Part shown: piece after piece, positions 31,361 to 41,263 of the stretch | Layout: each line of letters begins with the position of its first letter | Position numbering within the stretch: position 1 is the first letter of the stretch | Assembly: GCF_025447595.1 (NCBI RefSeq) | Contig: NZ_JAOEJU010000002.1 | Coordinates: forward strand, 361,996 to 425,995 | Origin: Pseudomonas koreensis | GTDB lineage: Bacteria > Pseudomonadota > Gammaproteobacteria > Pseudomonadales > Pseudomonadaceae | Direction: 5' to 3' | Length of the DNA: 64,000 bases | The notes under the pieces: generated by a model | What the model was told of the DNA's origin: nothing | The model's database searches: none | Seen by the model: the letters and a program-made list of their open reading frames with translations, nothing else | Position numbers and translations under genes: made by a program

Positions 31361-31458
31361 CGTCTGCGTGGGAATGCAGCCCTCGACGCTCTGCGTCGTA
31401 TCATCGACAGCGTGACGCAGAGCGTCACAGAATGTGTGCCCACGCAGAGCGTGGGCAC
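31361..31458. repeat. Intergenic palindromic repeat inside the iron-transport operon
   Basis: Nested inverted repeats: CTGCGTGGGAATGCA-like outer arms, GACGCTCTGCGTC/GACGCAGAGCGTC inner arms and CCCACGCAGAGCGTGGG at the right end. It resembles a dispersed intergenic repeat of fluorescent pseudomonads that differs from the REP doublets elsewhere in the window. Confidence 0.75.
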
Positions 31459-31482
31459 AATCATTTGAACGAGACTGTTTCC

Positions 31483-33099
31483 TTGGCCCACCCCGCCCAA
31501 CGCCGCTGGTACCCCATCGTCTTCGCCATCGCCGCGTTGGTGCTGCTCCCCCTCAGCGTGCTCCTGCTCTCATGGCAAACCATCGACCACCAGATCTGGT
31601 CCCACCTGTGGGAAACCCAGATGCCGCGTCTGCTGGGCAACACCCTGACACTGGTCTTTGGCGTCGGCATCGGCGTGACCCTGCTGGGCGTAAGCCTCGC
31701 CTGGCTCACCAGCCTCTGCGAATTCCCCGGCCGCCCCTGGCTCGACTGGGCGCTGATGCTGCCGTTCGCCATCCCGGCCTACGTGCTGGCGTTCGTCTTC
31801 GTCGGCCTGCTGGATTTCGCAGGCCCCGTACAAACCCTGCTGCGAGAATGGTTCGGCACCGGCCTGCGCCTGCCACGAGTGCGCTCCACCGGCGGGGTGA
31901 TTCTGGTGCTGGTGCTGGTGTTTTATCCCTACGTCTACCTGCTGGCGCGCACTGCGTTTCTCGCGCAGGGCAAGGGATTGATGGAAGCCGCGCGAGTGCT
32001 CGGCCAGTCACCGTGGCAAGCATTCTGGCGTGTGGCATTGCCGATGGCGCGGCCGGCCATCGGTGCCGGTGTTGCGCTGGCGTTGATGGAAACCCTTGCG
32101 GATTTCGGCGCAGTCTCGGTGTTCAACTTCGATACCTTCACCACCGCGATCTACAAGACCTGGTATGGCTTCTTCAGCCTGCCCAGCGCCGCGCAACTGG
32201 CCAGCCTGTTGCTGCTGGTGGTGATGCTGGTGCTGTACGGCGAACGTCGCGCGCGCGGCGCCAATCGGGCAAGCAACGAGCGGCCAAGGGTCAAGGCGTT
32301 GTATCACCTGCGCGGGCCAAAAGCCTGGGCGGCGACCGGCTGGTGCGGTCTGGTGTTCGCCTGCGCGTTTGTCATTCCGGTGCTGCAACTGGTGGTGTGG
32401 TTCTGGCAGCGCGGGCGATTCGATCTGGATGAGCGCTACGCGGGACTGATTCTGCACACCCTGTATCTGGGCGGCATGGCGGCGTTGATCACGGTCAGCG
32501 TGGCGATGTTGCTGGCATTCGCCCGGCGTCTGGCGCCTACCCGGACGATCAATTCCGCGGTCGGTCTGGCCAATCTCGGTTATGCCTTGCCGGGCTCGGT
32601 GCTGGCGGTGTCGATCATGCTCGCGTTCAGTTATCTGGACCGGGAGCTGGTGATTCCGCTGTCCGGCTGGCTTGGCGGGGCGGGCAAACCGTTGCTGCTG
32701 GGCGGTCTGGCGGCGTTGCTGCTGGCGTATCTGGTGCGGTTCGTGGCGGTGGCCTATGGGCCGCTGGAAAGCAGTCTGGCGCGTATACGGCCATCTTTGC
32801 CTGAAGCGGCACGTAGCCTGGGCGTCAGCGGGCCGCGACTGTTTTTCAAAGTGTATCTGCCGTTGTTGCTGCCCGGCACGCTCAGCGCGGCGTTGCTGGT
32901 GTTCGTCGATGTGCTCAAGGAAATGCCCGCGACCCTGCTGATGCGCCCGTTTGGCTGGGACACACTGGCGGTGCGGATCTTCGAAATGACCAGCGAAGGC
33001 GAATGGGCGAGGGCTTCGTTGCCGGCGCTGACCCTGGTATTGGTCGGTCTGTTGCCGGTTATTGGTTTGATCCGGCGCTCGGCGCACAGAAACACTTAG
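31483..33099 (+). CDS. Iron(III) ABC transporter, permease
   Basis: A 538-residue fused permease of the FbpB/HitB type with two homologous halves, about 12 spans in all. EAA loops: GLMEAARVLGQSPWQAFWRVALP near residue 165 and LPEAARSLGVSGPRLFFKVYLP near 450. Start is uncertain: no ATG fits, and TTG 31483 (MAHPAQRRW) with a weak ACGAGA upstream is chosen over TTG 31465. A dispersed repeat separates it from the binding-protein gene. No ATPase gene is adjacent, so the FbpC/HitC subunit must come from elsewhere. Confidence 0.88.
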   Translation: MAHPAQRRWYPIVFAIAALVLLPLSVLLLSWQTIDHQIWSHLWETQMPRLLGNTLTLVFGVGIGVTLLGVSLAWLTSLCEFPGRPWLDWALMLPFAIPAYVLAFVFVGLLDFAGPVQTLLREWFGTGLRLPRVRSTGGVILVLVLVFYPYVYLLARTAFLAQGKGLMEAARVLGQSPWQAFWRVALPMARPAIGAGVALALMETLADFGAVSVFNFDTFTTAIYKTWYGFFSLPSAAQLASLLLLVVMLVLYGERRARGANRASNERPRVKALYHLRGPKAWAATGWCGLVFACAFVIPVLQLVVWFWQRGRFDLDERYAGLILHTLYLGGMAALITVSVAMLLAFARRLAPTRTINSAVGLANLGYALPGSVLAVSIMLAFSYLDRELVIPLSGWLGGAGKPLLLGGLAALLLAYLVRFVAVAYGPLESSLARIRPSLPEAARSLGVSGPRLFFKVYLPLLLPGTLSAALLVFVDVLKEMPATLLMRPFGWDTLAVRIFEMTSEGEWARASLPALTLVLVGLLPVIGLIRRSAHRNT

Positions 33100-33256
33100 T
33101 CGTCAGTCCTGAATCATGCGGCTACAATGCGCGGCATTCGGTGCGGTCCGTCTGACAGACCCTGTCGCTGAAATCGGCTGAAAGCCCTTTTTTACAGGGT
33201 TTTCCGATCCGTGCAGCAGCGCTCCGCACCTTCGCCACGCCCGGAAGGAGAAACCC

Positions 33257-34339
33257 ATGGGACAGCGTACGCCTCTGTATGACCTGCATCTCGCCCTCGG
33301 CGCGAAGATGGTCGATTTTGGCGGTTGGGACATGCCCCTGCATTACGGCTCGCAGGTCGAGGAGCACCACGAAGTGCGTCGCGATTGCGGGGTTTTCGAT
33401 GTTTCCCACATGACCGTAATCGATGTCGCGGGGCCCCAGGCCAAGGCCTGGCTCCAGCATTTGCTGGCCAATGACGTCGAACGCCTGCACAGCCCCGGCC
33501 GTGCGTTGTACAGCACCATGCTCAACGAGCGCGGCGGTATCGTCGACGACATGATCGTCTATCGCCTCGACGATGGTTATCGTCTGGTGGTCAACGCCTC
33601 CACCCGCGATCAGGATCTGGCCTGGATGCAGGCGCAACTCCCCGGCTTCGACGTGCATCTACACGAGCGTACGGATTTGGCGATGCTCGCCATTCAAGGC
33701 CCCCATGCCCGGCACAAGATTGCCGAACTGGTGACCCAGTCCCGCGCCAATCTGATCCAGATGCTCAAGCCTTTCGAAGGCCACGTCGACGGCGACTGGT
33801 TCATTGCGCGCACCGGCTACACCGGTGAGGACGGCCTGGAAATCGCCCTGCCAGCCGATCAGGCCCCCGGATTTTTCAACGATCTGGTGGGCGCCGGCAT
33901 TTCCCCTATCGGCCTCGGCGCCCGCGACACGCTGCGGGTCGAAGCCGGCATGAACCTTTACGGTCAGGACATCCACCAGGACGTTTCGCCACTGGCCTCG
34001 AACATGGCCTGGAGCATCGCCTGGGAACCGGCCACGCGCCGGTTCATCGGTCGTGATGCGCTGGAAGCGGAAAAAACCGCCGGCGTGCAGCACAAACTGG
34101 TCGGCCTGGTGCTTGAGGAACGCGGTGTTTTGCGGGCCCATCAGGTGGTTCGTATCGCTGATGTTGGCGAAGGGGAGATCACCAGTGGTAGTTTCTCTCC
34201 TACGCTTAGCAAGTCGATTGCCCTGGCGCGTGTACCGATGGCGACTGCCGACCGCGCCGAAGTGGAAATCCGTGGCAAGTGGTATCCGGTACGAGTGGTC
34301 AAACCGACCTTTGTCCGTCACGGCAAAACCTTGATCTAA
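33257..34339 (+). CDS. gcvT: Aminomethyltransferase (glycine cleavage T protein)
   Basis: T protein moves the aminomethyl carbon from lipoyl-H protein to tetrahydrofolate. 360 residues; conserved N-terminal [25 protein letters not shown], the folate-binding aspartate in the RDQDL/ASTRDQ region and the C-terminal barrel with [16 protein letters not shown] precedes the ATG. No glycine riboswitch is seen in the 157 bp upstream. gcvH follows after 49 bp. Confidence 0.96.
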   Translation: MGQRTPLYDLHLALGAKMVDFGGWDMPLHYGSQVEEHHEVRRDCGVFDVSHMTVIDVAGPQAKAWLQHLLANDVERLHSPGRALYSTMLNERGGIVDDMIVYRLDDGYRLVVNASTRDQDLAWMQAQLPGFDVHLHERTDLAMLAIQGPHARHKIAELVTQSRANLIQMLKPFEGHVDGDWFIARTGYTGEDGLEIALPADQAPGFFNDLVGAGISPIGLGARDTLRVEAGMNLYGQDIHQDVSPLASNMAWSIAWEPATRRFIGRDALEAEKTAGVQHKLVGLVLEERGVLRAHQVVRIADVGEGEITSGSFSPTLSKSIALARVPMATADRAEVEIRGKWYPVRVVKPTFVRHGKTLI

Positions 34340-34388
34340 ACCTTTTCCGGCGGGCACGACCGCTGACAATTTCTTGAGGACACCGAGC

Positions 34389-34772
34389 ATGAGCAACATC
34401 CCAGCTGAACTGCGTTTTGCCGAAAGTCATGAATGGGCGCGTCTGGAAGCCGACGGCACCGTCACCGTGGGCATCAGCGATCACGCCCAGGAAGCGTTGG
34501 GTGATGTGGTGTTTGTCGAGCTGGCAGAAGTGGGCAAGGTATTCGCCGCCGGTGATGCGGCTGGTGTCGTCGAGTCGGTCAAGGCCGCTTCCGACATCTA
34601 CTCTCCGGTCAGCGGTGAAGTGTTCGCGGTCAACGAAGAACTGGCGGATTCGCCTGAACTGCTGAACGAAGACCCGTACACCGCGTGGATCTTCAAGCTC
34701 AAGCCAAGCGACAAGGCCGAGCTGGACAAGCTGCTCGACGCTGCCGCCTACAAGGCTGCCATCGGCGAATAA
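34389..34772 (+). CDS. gcvH: Glycine cleavage H protein
   Basis: A 127-residue lipoyl carrier that shuttles the aminomethyl group between P, T and L proteins. The lipoylated lysine is K65 in [17 protein letters not shown]. The ATG at 34389 gives the usual [17 protein letters not shown] start; GAGG lies 14 bp upstream, so spacing is slightly long. A strong terminator follows. Confidence 0.97.
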   Translation: MSNIPAELRFAESHEWARLEADGTVTVGISDHAQEALGDVVFVELAEVGKVFAAGDAAGVVESVKAASDIYSPVSGEVFAVNEELADSPELLNEDPYTAWIFKLKPSDKAELDKLLDAAAYKAAIGE

Positions 34773-34788
34773 GCTGCAGGCGAGATCC

Positions 34789-34816
34789 CAAAGCCCCGAC
34801 CCGTCGGGGCTTTTTT
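34789..34816 (+). terminator. gcvTH terminator
   Basis: AAGCCCCGAC/GTCGGGGCTT stem followed by T6, between gcvH and gcvP. Confidence 0.9.
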
Positions 34817-34906
34817 CTGCCCGGGACTTTTGCCGTCGGGGTGGCTGCTATGCTGGTTTGACCGTGTTGCATTGACGCCGAGCCGCCAGCCAAGAGAGAG
34901 CCCGTC

Positions 34907-37780
34907 ATGTCCCAGTTGCCATCCCTGAGCCAGTTACGCGATCCCCATGCCTTTCTGCGCCGCCACCTCGGCCCCGATGCCGCCGAGCAACAGGCGATGC
35001 TCGACAGCCTCGGTCTCGGCAGCCGGGTCGAGCTGATCGAACAGACCGTGCCGCCGGGCATTCGCCTCAACCGCGAGCTGGACCTGCCGCCGGCGCTGGA
35101 CGAACAGGCGGCGCTGGCAAAGCTGCGCGGTTACGCCGAGCAGAACCAGGTCTGGACCAGCCTGATCGGCATGGGCTACCACGGCACCCTGACGCCGACC
35201 GTCATCCTGCGCAACGTGCTGGAAAATCCCGGCTGGTACACAGCCTACACGCCTTATCAACCGGAAATCGCCCAAGGCCGGCTCGAAGCGTTGCTCAACT
35301 TTCAGCAACTGACCATCGACCTCACCGGCCTTGAGCTGGCCAACGCTTCGCTGCTCGATGAAGCCACCGCGGCGGCGGAAGCCATGGCCCTGGCCAAACG
35401 TGTGGCGAAGTCGAAAAGCAATCTGTTCTTCGTCGACGAAAACTGTCATCCCCAGACCATTTCCGTGGTGCAGACCCGCGCCGAAGGCTTCGGCTTCGAG
35501 CTGATCGTCGACACTGTGGATAACTTGAAGCAGCACCAGGTGTTCGGCGCGCTGCTGCAATACCCCGACACCCACGGCGAGATCCGCGACCTGCGGCCGC
35601 TGATCGATCACCTGCACGCGCAACAGGCGCTGGCGTGCGTGGCGGCCGATCTGCTCAGTCTGTTGCTGCTGACCCCGCCGGGCGAGTTGGGTGCCGACGT
35701 GGTGTTCGGCTCATCCCAACGCTTCGGCGTGCCGATGGGTTACGGCGGTCCGCACGCGGCGTTTTTCGCCAGTCGCGAGGAATACAAACGGGCGATTCCC
35801 GGACGGATCATCGGCGTGTCGAAAGATGCCCGCGGCAACGTCGCGCTGCGTATGGCCCTGCAAACTCGCGAACAGCACATTCGCCGGGAGAAGGCCAATT
35901 CGAACATCTGCACCGCCCAGGTCTTGCTGGCCAACATCGCCAGTTTCTATGCGGTCTATCATGGCCCGGACGGGCTGAAACGAATCGCCCAGCGCGTGCA
36001 CCGACTGACCTGCATTCTCGCCGCCGGGCTTGAACGCCATGGCATCAAGCGCCTCAACCAACACTTCTTCGATACCCTCACGCTGGACGTGGGCGGGGCG
36101 CAAACCGCGATCATCGAAAGCGCCCAGGCCGCGCAGATCAACCTGCGCATTCTCGGTCGTGGCCAACTGGGTCTGAGCCTCGACGAGGCCTGTGATGAAA
36201 ACACCGTGGCCAGACTGTTCGATGTGCTGCTGGGCGCCGATCACGGGTTGAGCGTCGATGATCTCGACGCCGAAACGCTGGCCTGCGGCATTCCCGACAC
36301 GCTGCAACGCAGCACGCCGTACCTGCGTCACCCGGTGTTCAACGCCCACCACAGCGAAACCGAGATGCTGCGCTACCTCAAGCAACTGGAAAACAAGGAT
36401 CTGGCGCTCAACCAGTCGATGATTCCACTGGGCTCCTGCACCATGAAGCTCAACGCCACCAGTGAAATGATCCCGATCACCTGGCCGCAATTCGCCAATC
36501 TGCACCCGTTCGTGCCCCGGGAGCAGGCCGTTGGTTACACGCTGATGATCGAGGAACTGGAACGCTGGCTGTGCGCGATCACCGGGTTCGATTCAATCTG
36601 TATGCAGCCCAATTCCGGTGCACAGGGCGAGTACGCCGGGCTGCTGGCTATCCGCAAATACCACGAGAGCCGCCAGCAGGGTGGACGCGACATCTGCCTG
36701 ATTCCTTCGTCGGCCCACGGCACCAACCCGGCCTCGGCGCAGATGGCCGGGATGCGCGTGGTGATTGTCGAGTGTGACGACGCCGGCAACGTCGATCTGG
36801 AGGACTTGAAAGCCAAGGCGTCCGAGGCCGGGGCCAAGCTGTCGTGCCTGATGGCGACCTACCCGTCGACCCATGGCGTGTACGAGGAGGGCATCAGCGA
36901 AATTTGCGAAGTTATCCACAAGCATGGCGGTCAGGTGTACATGGACGGCGCCAACCTCAACGCTCAGGTCGGGCTGGCGCGGCCGGCGGACATCGGCGCC
37001 GACGTGTCGCACATGAACCTGCACAAGACCTTCTGCATTCCCCACGGCGGGGGCGGGCCGGGCATGGGGCCGATTGGCGTGCGTGCGCATCTGGCACCTT
37101 TCGTTGCCAACCATCCGGTGATCCCGATCGACGGGCCGCAACCGCAGAACGGTGCGGTCAGCGCCGCACCATGGGGCAGTGCGAGCATTCTGCCGATCAG
37201 CTGGATGTACATCGCGATGATGGGGCCACAACTGGCGGATGCCAGTGAAGTGGCGATCCTCGCGGCGAATTACCTGGCGCAGCACCTGTCCGGTGCTTTC
37301 CCCGTTCTGTATACCGGTCGCAATGAGCGTGTCGCCCACGAGTGCATTCTGGATCTGCGGCCGCTGAAAGCGCAGACCGGCATCAGCGAGGAAGACGTCG
37401 CCAAGCGCCTGATGGATTACGGCTTCCATGCGCCGACCATGTCGTTCCCGGTGCCGGGCACCTTGATGGTCGAGCCGACCGAGAGTGAGTCCAAGGCTGA
37501 ACTGGATCGCTTCATCGGCGCCATGTTGAGCATCCGCGCAGAAATCACCGAGGTGCAGAACGGCAACTGGCCGGCCGAGGACAACCCACTCAAACGGGCC
37601 CCGCACACCCTGGCCGATATCACCGGCGTGTGGGAACGGCCATACAGCATCGAGCAGGGCATCACGCCGGATGCGCACACCAAGGCGAACAAATATTGGC
37701 CTGCAGTGAACCGGGTCGATAACGTCTACGGCGACCGCAACCTGTTCTGCGCCTGTGTGCCGGTGGACGATTACCGCTGA
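34907..37780 (+). CDS. gcvP: Glycine dehydrogenase, decarboxylating (P protein)
   Basis: A 957-residue PLP enzyme that decarboxylates glycine and loads H protein. The two fused halves of the P protein are both present; the PLP lysine is K707 in [21 protein letters not shown], and the glycine-rich loop follows. GCTCCTGCTATGKLN-like region reads [16 protein letters not shown] near residue 505. It comes after the gcvH terminator, so it has its own promoter or depends on readthrough. Pseudomonads often carry a second gcvP elsewhere. Confidence 0.97.
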   Translation: MSQLPSLSQLRDPHAFLRRHLGPDAAEQQAMLDSLGLGSRVELIEQTVPPGIRLNRELDLPPALDEQAALAKLRGYAEQNQVWTSLIGMGYHGTLTPTVILRNVLENPGWYTAYTPYQPEIAQGRLEALLNFQQLTIDLTGLELANASLLDEATAAAEAMALAKRVAKSKSNLFFVDENCHPQTISVVQTRAEGFGFELIVDTVDNLKQHQVFGALLQYPDTHGEIRDLRPLIDHLHAQQALACVAADLLSLLLLTPPGELGADVVFGSSQRFGVPMGYGGPHAAFFASREEYKRAIPGRIIGVSKDARGNVALRMALQTREQHIRREKANSNICTAQVLLANIASFYAVYHGPDGLKRIAQRVHRLTCILAAGLERHGIKRLNQHFFDTLTLDVGGAQTAIIESAQAAQINLRILGRGQLGLSLDEACDENTVARLFDVLLGADHGLSVDDLDAETLACGIPDTLQRSTPYLRHPVFNAHHSETEMLRYLKQLENKDLALNQSMIPLGSCTMKLNATSEMIPITWPQFANLHPFVPREQAVGYTLMIEELERWLCAITGFDSICMQPNSGAQGEYAGLLAIRKYHESRQQGGRDICLIPSSAHGTNPASAQMAGMRVVIVECDDAGNVDLEDLKAKASEAGAKLSCLMATYPSTHGVYEEGISEICEVIHKHGGQVYMDGANLNAQVGLARPADIGADVSHMNLHKTFCIPHGGGGPGMGPIGVRAHLAPFVANHPVIPIDGPQPQNGAVSAAPWGSASILPISWMYIAMMGPQLADASEVAILAANYLAQHLSGAFPVLYTGRNERVAHECILDLRPLKAQTGISEEDVAKRLMDYGFHAPTMSFPVPGTLMVEPTESESKAELDRFIGAMLSIRAEITEVQNGNWPAEDNPLKRAPHTLADITGVWERPYSIEQGITPDAHTKANKYWPAVNRVDNVYGDRNLFCACVPVDDYR

Positions 37781-37801
37781 TCTTTTGCGTATACCTCGAC
37801 C

Positions 37802-37910
37802 CTGTGGGAGCGAGCTTGCTCCGGGCGGCGATCCGACGAAAACGGTGTATCAGTCAACAAAGATGTTGAATGAGCATTCGCTTTCGCGGGCAAGCCCGCT
37901 CCCACAGGGG
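37802..37910. repeat. REP pair, mixed types
   Basis: CTGTGGGAGCGAGCTTGCTCC at 37802 (arm altered to CCGGGC on its right side) and an inverse GGGC-type unit CGCGGGCAAGCCCGCTCCCA near 37886-37906. Spacing and arm sequence differ from the other doublets, suggesting an imperfect or composite element. Confidence 0.75.
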
Positions 37911-37936
37911 GCTATGGTGAATTTGAAATTGCGGGC

Positions 37937-37970
37937 AAAAAAATGCCGCTCATTGTGAGCGGCATTTTTT
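37937..37970. terminator. Bidirectional terminator, gcvP / DUF2388 gene
   Basis: ATGCCGCTCA/TGAGCGGCAT stem with A and T runs on both sides, between the convergent gene ends. Confidence 0.9.
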
Positions 37971-37980
37971 GTTGAGCCTC

Positions 37981-38298
37981 TTATTCCGACGCCACGGCGT
38001 TCTTCGCCAGAATCGCGTTCGCCAGTTCCATGTCCGTTGCCTGCAGGCCCGGATTGTCGGCGCGGACTTTCTGCATCGCGGCTTCCAGGTACGGGCCACG
38101 GATGCCGCCATCGCTGGCGACGAAACTGCCAGCATCGTCCTGGGCGGCAACGATCAGTTTGTGATCCTTGAAGGTCAGGTAGGTCGAGCCGGTGGTCGCA
38201 CCGGACGAAATGACGTTACGCCAAAAGCTGTCGGCCATTGCCGAACCGACGGGCAGAGACAGCAGGGCAAGGGTGGCGACAGCAAGTTTGAGACGCAT
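37981..38298 (-). CDS. DUF2388 exported protein
   Basis: A 105-residue secreted protein: signal peptide MRLKLAVATLALLSLPVGSAMA-DSF. The mature part SFWRNVISSGATTGSTYLTFKDHKL and the ELANAILAKN tail match DUF2388, a Pseudomonas-specific family with several paralogues per genome and no known function. The start at 38298 puts the Arg-Leu-Lys directly before the hydrophobic core. Confidence 0.88.
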   Translation of the reverse strand: MRLKLAVATLALLSLPVGSAMADSFWRNVISSGATTGSTYLTFKDHKLIVAAQDDAGSFVASDGGIRGPYLEAAMQKVRADNPGLQATDMELANAILAKNAVASE

Positions 38299-38367
38299 GT
38301 TGGGTGACTCCACTGGTGTTGAATAACCGGTTGGATCGCCGTTTCCCCGATCCGGTTCCGTGAGCGG

Positions 38368-40152
38368 CTATTTCTGCTCGCTCTGTGGTGTCACCCGCAA
38401 CACTTCTTCAATCGTCGTCAGCCCGGCCGCGATTTTCTGTGCGCCGGACAATCGCAGGCTGCGCATGCCTTCCTTGAACGCCTGACGACGGACTGCGGTG
38501 AGGTCGGTGTCGGGGCTGATCAAGGCCTTGAGGCTGTCGCTCAGTTGCATGATTTCGTAGACCCCGGCGCGGCCGTGATAACCGGTGTCGCGGCACTCCA
38601 GGCATCCGATGGCCCGTTGCGCATTGCCCGGCAGCGGCGCCTGCCACGGCCGGGTCAGGGTTTGCCAGTCTTCTTCATCAAGAGTCAGCGGTGCCTTGCA
38701 GTGCGGGCATAGTGTTCGCACCAATCGTTGCGCCATGACGCCAAGCACGGTGGCCTTGATCAGGTAATGCGGCACGCCGAGTTCCAGCAGGCGGCTGATG
38801 GCGCTCGGCGCGTCGTTGGTGTGCAGGGTCGAGAGCACCAGGTGCCCGGTCAACGCCGCCTGGATCGCCATTTCGGCGGTTTCCAGGTCGCGGATCTCGC
38901 CGATCATGATGATGTCCGGGTCTTGCCGCATCAGCGCGCGCACGCCGGCGGCGAAGGTCAGGTCGATGTTGTGCTGAACCTGCATCTGGTTGAAGGCCGG
39001 CTCGACCATCTCGATCGGGTCTTCGATGGTGCAGAGGTTGACCTCCGGGGTCGCCAGCTTTTTCAGTGTGGTGTACAGCGTCGTGGTCTTGCCGGAACCG
39101 GTCGGGCCGGTGACCAGGATGATGCCGTTGGGCTGGCGCGTCATGTCTTGCCAGCGCCGCAGGTCATCGGCGGAAAAACCGAGCTGATCGAAATCCTTGA
39201 GCAGCACCTCCGGGTCGAAGATCCGCATCACCATTTTTTCGCCGAAGGCGGTGGGCAGGGTCGACAGGCGCAGCTCGACCTCGCCGCCGTCCGGGGTTTT
39301 GGTCTTGACCCGGCCATCCTGGGGTTTGCGCTTCTCGGCGACGTTCATCCGGCCAAGGCTTTTCAGGCGGCTGACGATGGCCATCGTCACCTGCGGCGGA
39401 AACTGATAAACGTTGTGCAGCACGCCATCGATGCGAAAACGCACCGTGCCTTGCTCGCGCCGGGGTTCGATGTGGATATCGCTGGCCCGCTGCTGGAAGG
39501 CGTACTGGAACAGCCAGTCGACGATGTTGACGATGTGCGCGTCATTGGCGTCCGGCTCCTGATCGCTGGCGCCGAGGTTGAGCAGTTGTTCGAAGTTGCC
39601 GAGGTTGCCGCTCTGCGCATCGGCATTGCTGGCGCCGCTGACCGATTTGGCGAGACGAAAGAATTCAACGCTGAAACGCTGAATGTCCGCCGGGTTGGCC
39701 ACCACCCGTTTGATCGGCAGCTTCAGGACATGGGTCAGATCCGCCTCCCAGCCGCTGACGTAAGGCTGGGCGCTGGCCACGGTGACCGCGTCGCGGTCGA
39801 CCGACACTGCGAGGATCTTGTGGCGCTGGGCAAAGGCATAGGACATCAGCGGCGTGATGGCGGCGACGTTGATTTTCAGCGGATCGATCCGCAGGTACGG
39901 CTGGCCGGCCTGCTGCGCCAGCCACAGGGTCAGGCTTTCCAGGTCGAGGTGTTTGCCCGGACGGCTGAGGTCGTCCAGTTGCTGGCTGGCGATGAATTCC
40001 AGCGGGTGCTTCTGGCCGTGGGCGGCATGTCGGCGACGGGCATTCAGCGCCTGCTCGGCCGAGTCCTGGCAGATGAAACCCTGGGCGACCAGTTCACGCA
40101 GTACCTCATTGAGATCCAGCCAGCGGTCCTGAGTGGCGAGTTGAACGGACAT
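38368..40152 (-). CDS. GspE/PilB-type secretion ATPase, orphan
   Basis: A 594-residue assembly ATPase of the type II secretion/type IV pilus family. N-terminal T2SSE_N domain over residues 1-200; Walker A GIILVTGPTGSGKTTTLYTTL near 345; Asp box CTIEDPIEM; Walker B DIIMIGEIRDLETAE; His box TGHLVLSTLHTND; and a zinc-binding module CPHC ... CLEC. AAAGGAG precedes ATG 40152. No other secretion or pilus gene lies within the window, so its partners are unknown; a single gene of this type occurs at the same place in P. aeruginosa. Confidence 0.92.
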   Translation of the reverse strand: MSVQLATQDRWLDLNEVLRELVAQGFICQDSAEQALNARRRHAAHGQKHPLEFIASQQLDDLSRPGKHLDLESLTLWLAQQAGQPYLRIDPLKINVAAITPLMSYAFAQRHKILAVSVDRDAVTVASAQPYVSGWEADLTHVLKLPIKRVVANPADIQRFSVEFFRLAKSVSGASNADAQSGNLGNFEQLLNLGASDQEPDANDAHIVNIVDWLFQYAFQQRASDIHIEPRREQGTVRFRIDGVLHNVYQFPPQVTMAIVSRLKSLGRMNVAEKRKPQDGRVKTKTPDGGEVELRLSTLPTAFGEKMVMRIFDPEVLLKDFDQLGFSADDLRRWQDMTRQPNGIILVTGPTGSGKTTTLYTTLKKLATPEVNLCTIEDPIEMVEPAFNQMQVQHNIDLTFAAGVRALMRQDPDIIMIGEIRDLETAEMAIQAALTGHLVLSTLHTNDAPSAISRLLELGVPHYLIKATVLGVMAQRLVRTLCPHCKAPLTLDEEDWQTLTRPWQAPLPGNAQRAIGCLECRDTGYHGRAGVYEIMQLSDSLKALISPDTDLTAVRRQAFKEGMRSLRLSGAQKIAAGLTTIEEVLRVTPQSEQK

Positions 40153-40242
40153 GCGGGCTCCTTTTGAACGACAGTGCGCAAAGGATAGTCGTGGCCCCGC
40201 CGACCGTTGGGCCACTACCCGACGAAGACGTTTCGGTTCTTG

Positions 40243-40581
40243 TCAGCCGGCCGCCTGCGCCGGCGCATCCCACGCCGCGTCGGGGTTTTGCAGGTTCACC
40301 GAGCAGACGCTGATCAGGTTACGAAGTTTTTCCGCGATCACCTGGGCGCGGTGCCAGCTCAGGCCGCTCATGACGATGTCGATCGACAGCAGATCGTCCA
40401 GCCGCTGGACATTGACTTGTTCCGGGGTGAGGCACTGCAAGGCGAACAGGTTCAGCACCCGCACCAGCAAATCCGGCTCCGCCTCGGCCAGGATCTGATA
40501 CTGCGCAAGGCAATGGGCGTTGCTGGCGTTCCACACATCGGCACGGGGCGCAGGGGTGTTGACGGCTTCGAGGTGTGGCAT
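40243..40581 (-). CDS. Small ACT-like protein
   Basis: A 112-residue cytoplasmic protein. Residues 25-98, with YQILAEAEPDLLVRVLNLFALQ, VQRLDDLLSIDIVMSGL and RAQVIAEKLRNLISVCSV, look like an ACT domain of the acetolactate-synthase small-subunit kind (beta-alpha-beta-beta-alpha-beta). No partner enzyme is beside it. A ligand (amino acid) sensor role is possible but unproven. Its start is 126 bp from the divergent Lrp-family gene. Confidence 0.7.
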   Translation of the reverse strand: MPHLEAVNTPAPRADVWNASNAHCLAQYQILAEAEPDLLVRVLNLFALQCLTPEQVNVQRLDDLLSIDIVMSGLSWHRAQVIAEKLRNLISVCSVNLQNPDAAWDAPAQAAG

Positions 40582-40707
40582 GGCAGGTCTCCGGAATCAG
40601 TGGAGGAATTTTTACATTCGATGCCGGGCATTTCTTATCTAAGATGGGCTGATTACGCGATTGATCGGATAGATCAATTCGTCATTTGAAGATTTTGAGG
40701 ATTATTT

Positions 40708-41178
40708 ATGCACAGCGAGCTGGACAGCTACGACCGGCGCATTCTCGCCCTGCTGCAAGAGGACGCTTCCTTGTCCAGCGCACAGATCGCCGAACAGGTC
40801 GGCCTGTCGCAATCGCCGTGCTGGCGGCGGATTCAACGGATGAAGGAGGAGGGGATCATTCGTGGTCAGGTGACCTTGCTCGATCGCAAGAAGATCGGCC
40901 TGAACACGCAGATCTTCGCCGAGATCAAACTTAACGCCCACGGCCGTTCGAACTTCACAGAGTTCACCGAGGCGATTCGCGGCTTTCCCGAAGTGCTGGA
41001 GTGTTACGTGCTGATGGGGGCGGTGGATTTTCTGTTGCGGATTGTCGCGGCGGACATCGAGGCGTATGAGCGGTTCTTCTTCGAGAAGCTGTCGCTGGTG
41101 CCGGGGATTCAGGAAGTGAACTCGATTGTGGCGTTGTCGGAGATCAAGTCGACGACGAGTTTGCCGGTACTGCGCTGA
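40708..41178 (+). CDS. Lrp/AsnC family transcriptional regulator
   Basis: A 156-residue regulator: N-terminal helix-turn-helix LDSYDRRILALLQEDASLSSAQIAEQVGLSQSPCWRRIQRM and C-terminal RAM/ACT-like ligand domain (VLECYVLMGAVDFLLRIVAADIEAYERF). Members sense amino acids and often control a divergent gene; here the divergent neighbour is the ACT-like small protein and then the secretion ATPase. A poor ribosome site (GAGGATT) is seen. Confidence 0.93.
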   Translation: MHSELDSYDRRILALLQEDASLSSAQIAEQVGLSQSPCWRRIQRMKEEGIIRGQVTLLDRKKIGLNTQIFAEIKLNAHGRSNFTEFTEAIRGFPEVLECYVLMGAVDFLLRIVAADIEAYERFFFEKLSLVPGIQEVNSIVALSEIKSTTSLPVLR

Positions 41179-41190
41179 ATGTGCTGGCCT

Positions 41191-41258
41191 GATCGCTAGC
41201 AGGCTGGCTCCCACAGTTGGAATGCATTTCCCTGTGGGAGCGAGCCTGCTCGCGAAAG
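41191..41258. repeat. REP doublet (REPIN-like), one degenerate arm
   Basis: Left unit GATCGCTAGCAGGCTGGCTC is altered (TAGC and TGGC for the usual GAGC/TCGC); the right unit 41231-41258 is typical (GGGAGCGAGCCTGCTCGCGA). Confidence 0.8.
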
Positions 41259-41263
41259 GGGTG

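Noticed and set aside
33100..33256. Possible glycine riboswitch before gcvT
   Set aside because: The conserved glycine aptamer segments were not found; only a promoter-like TACAAT and a normal ribosome site are visible.
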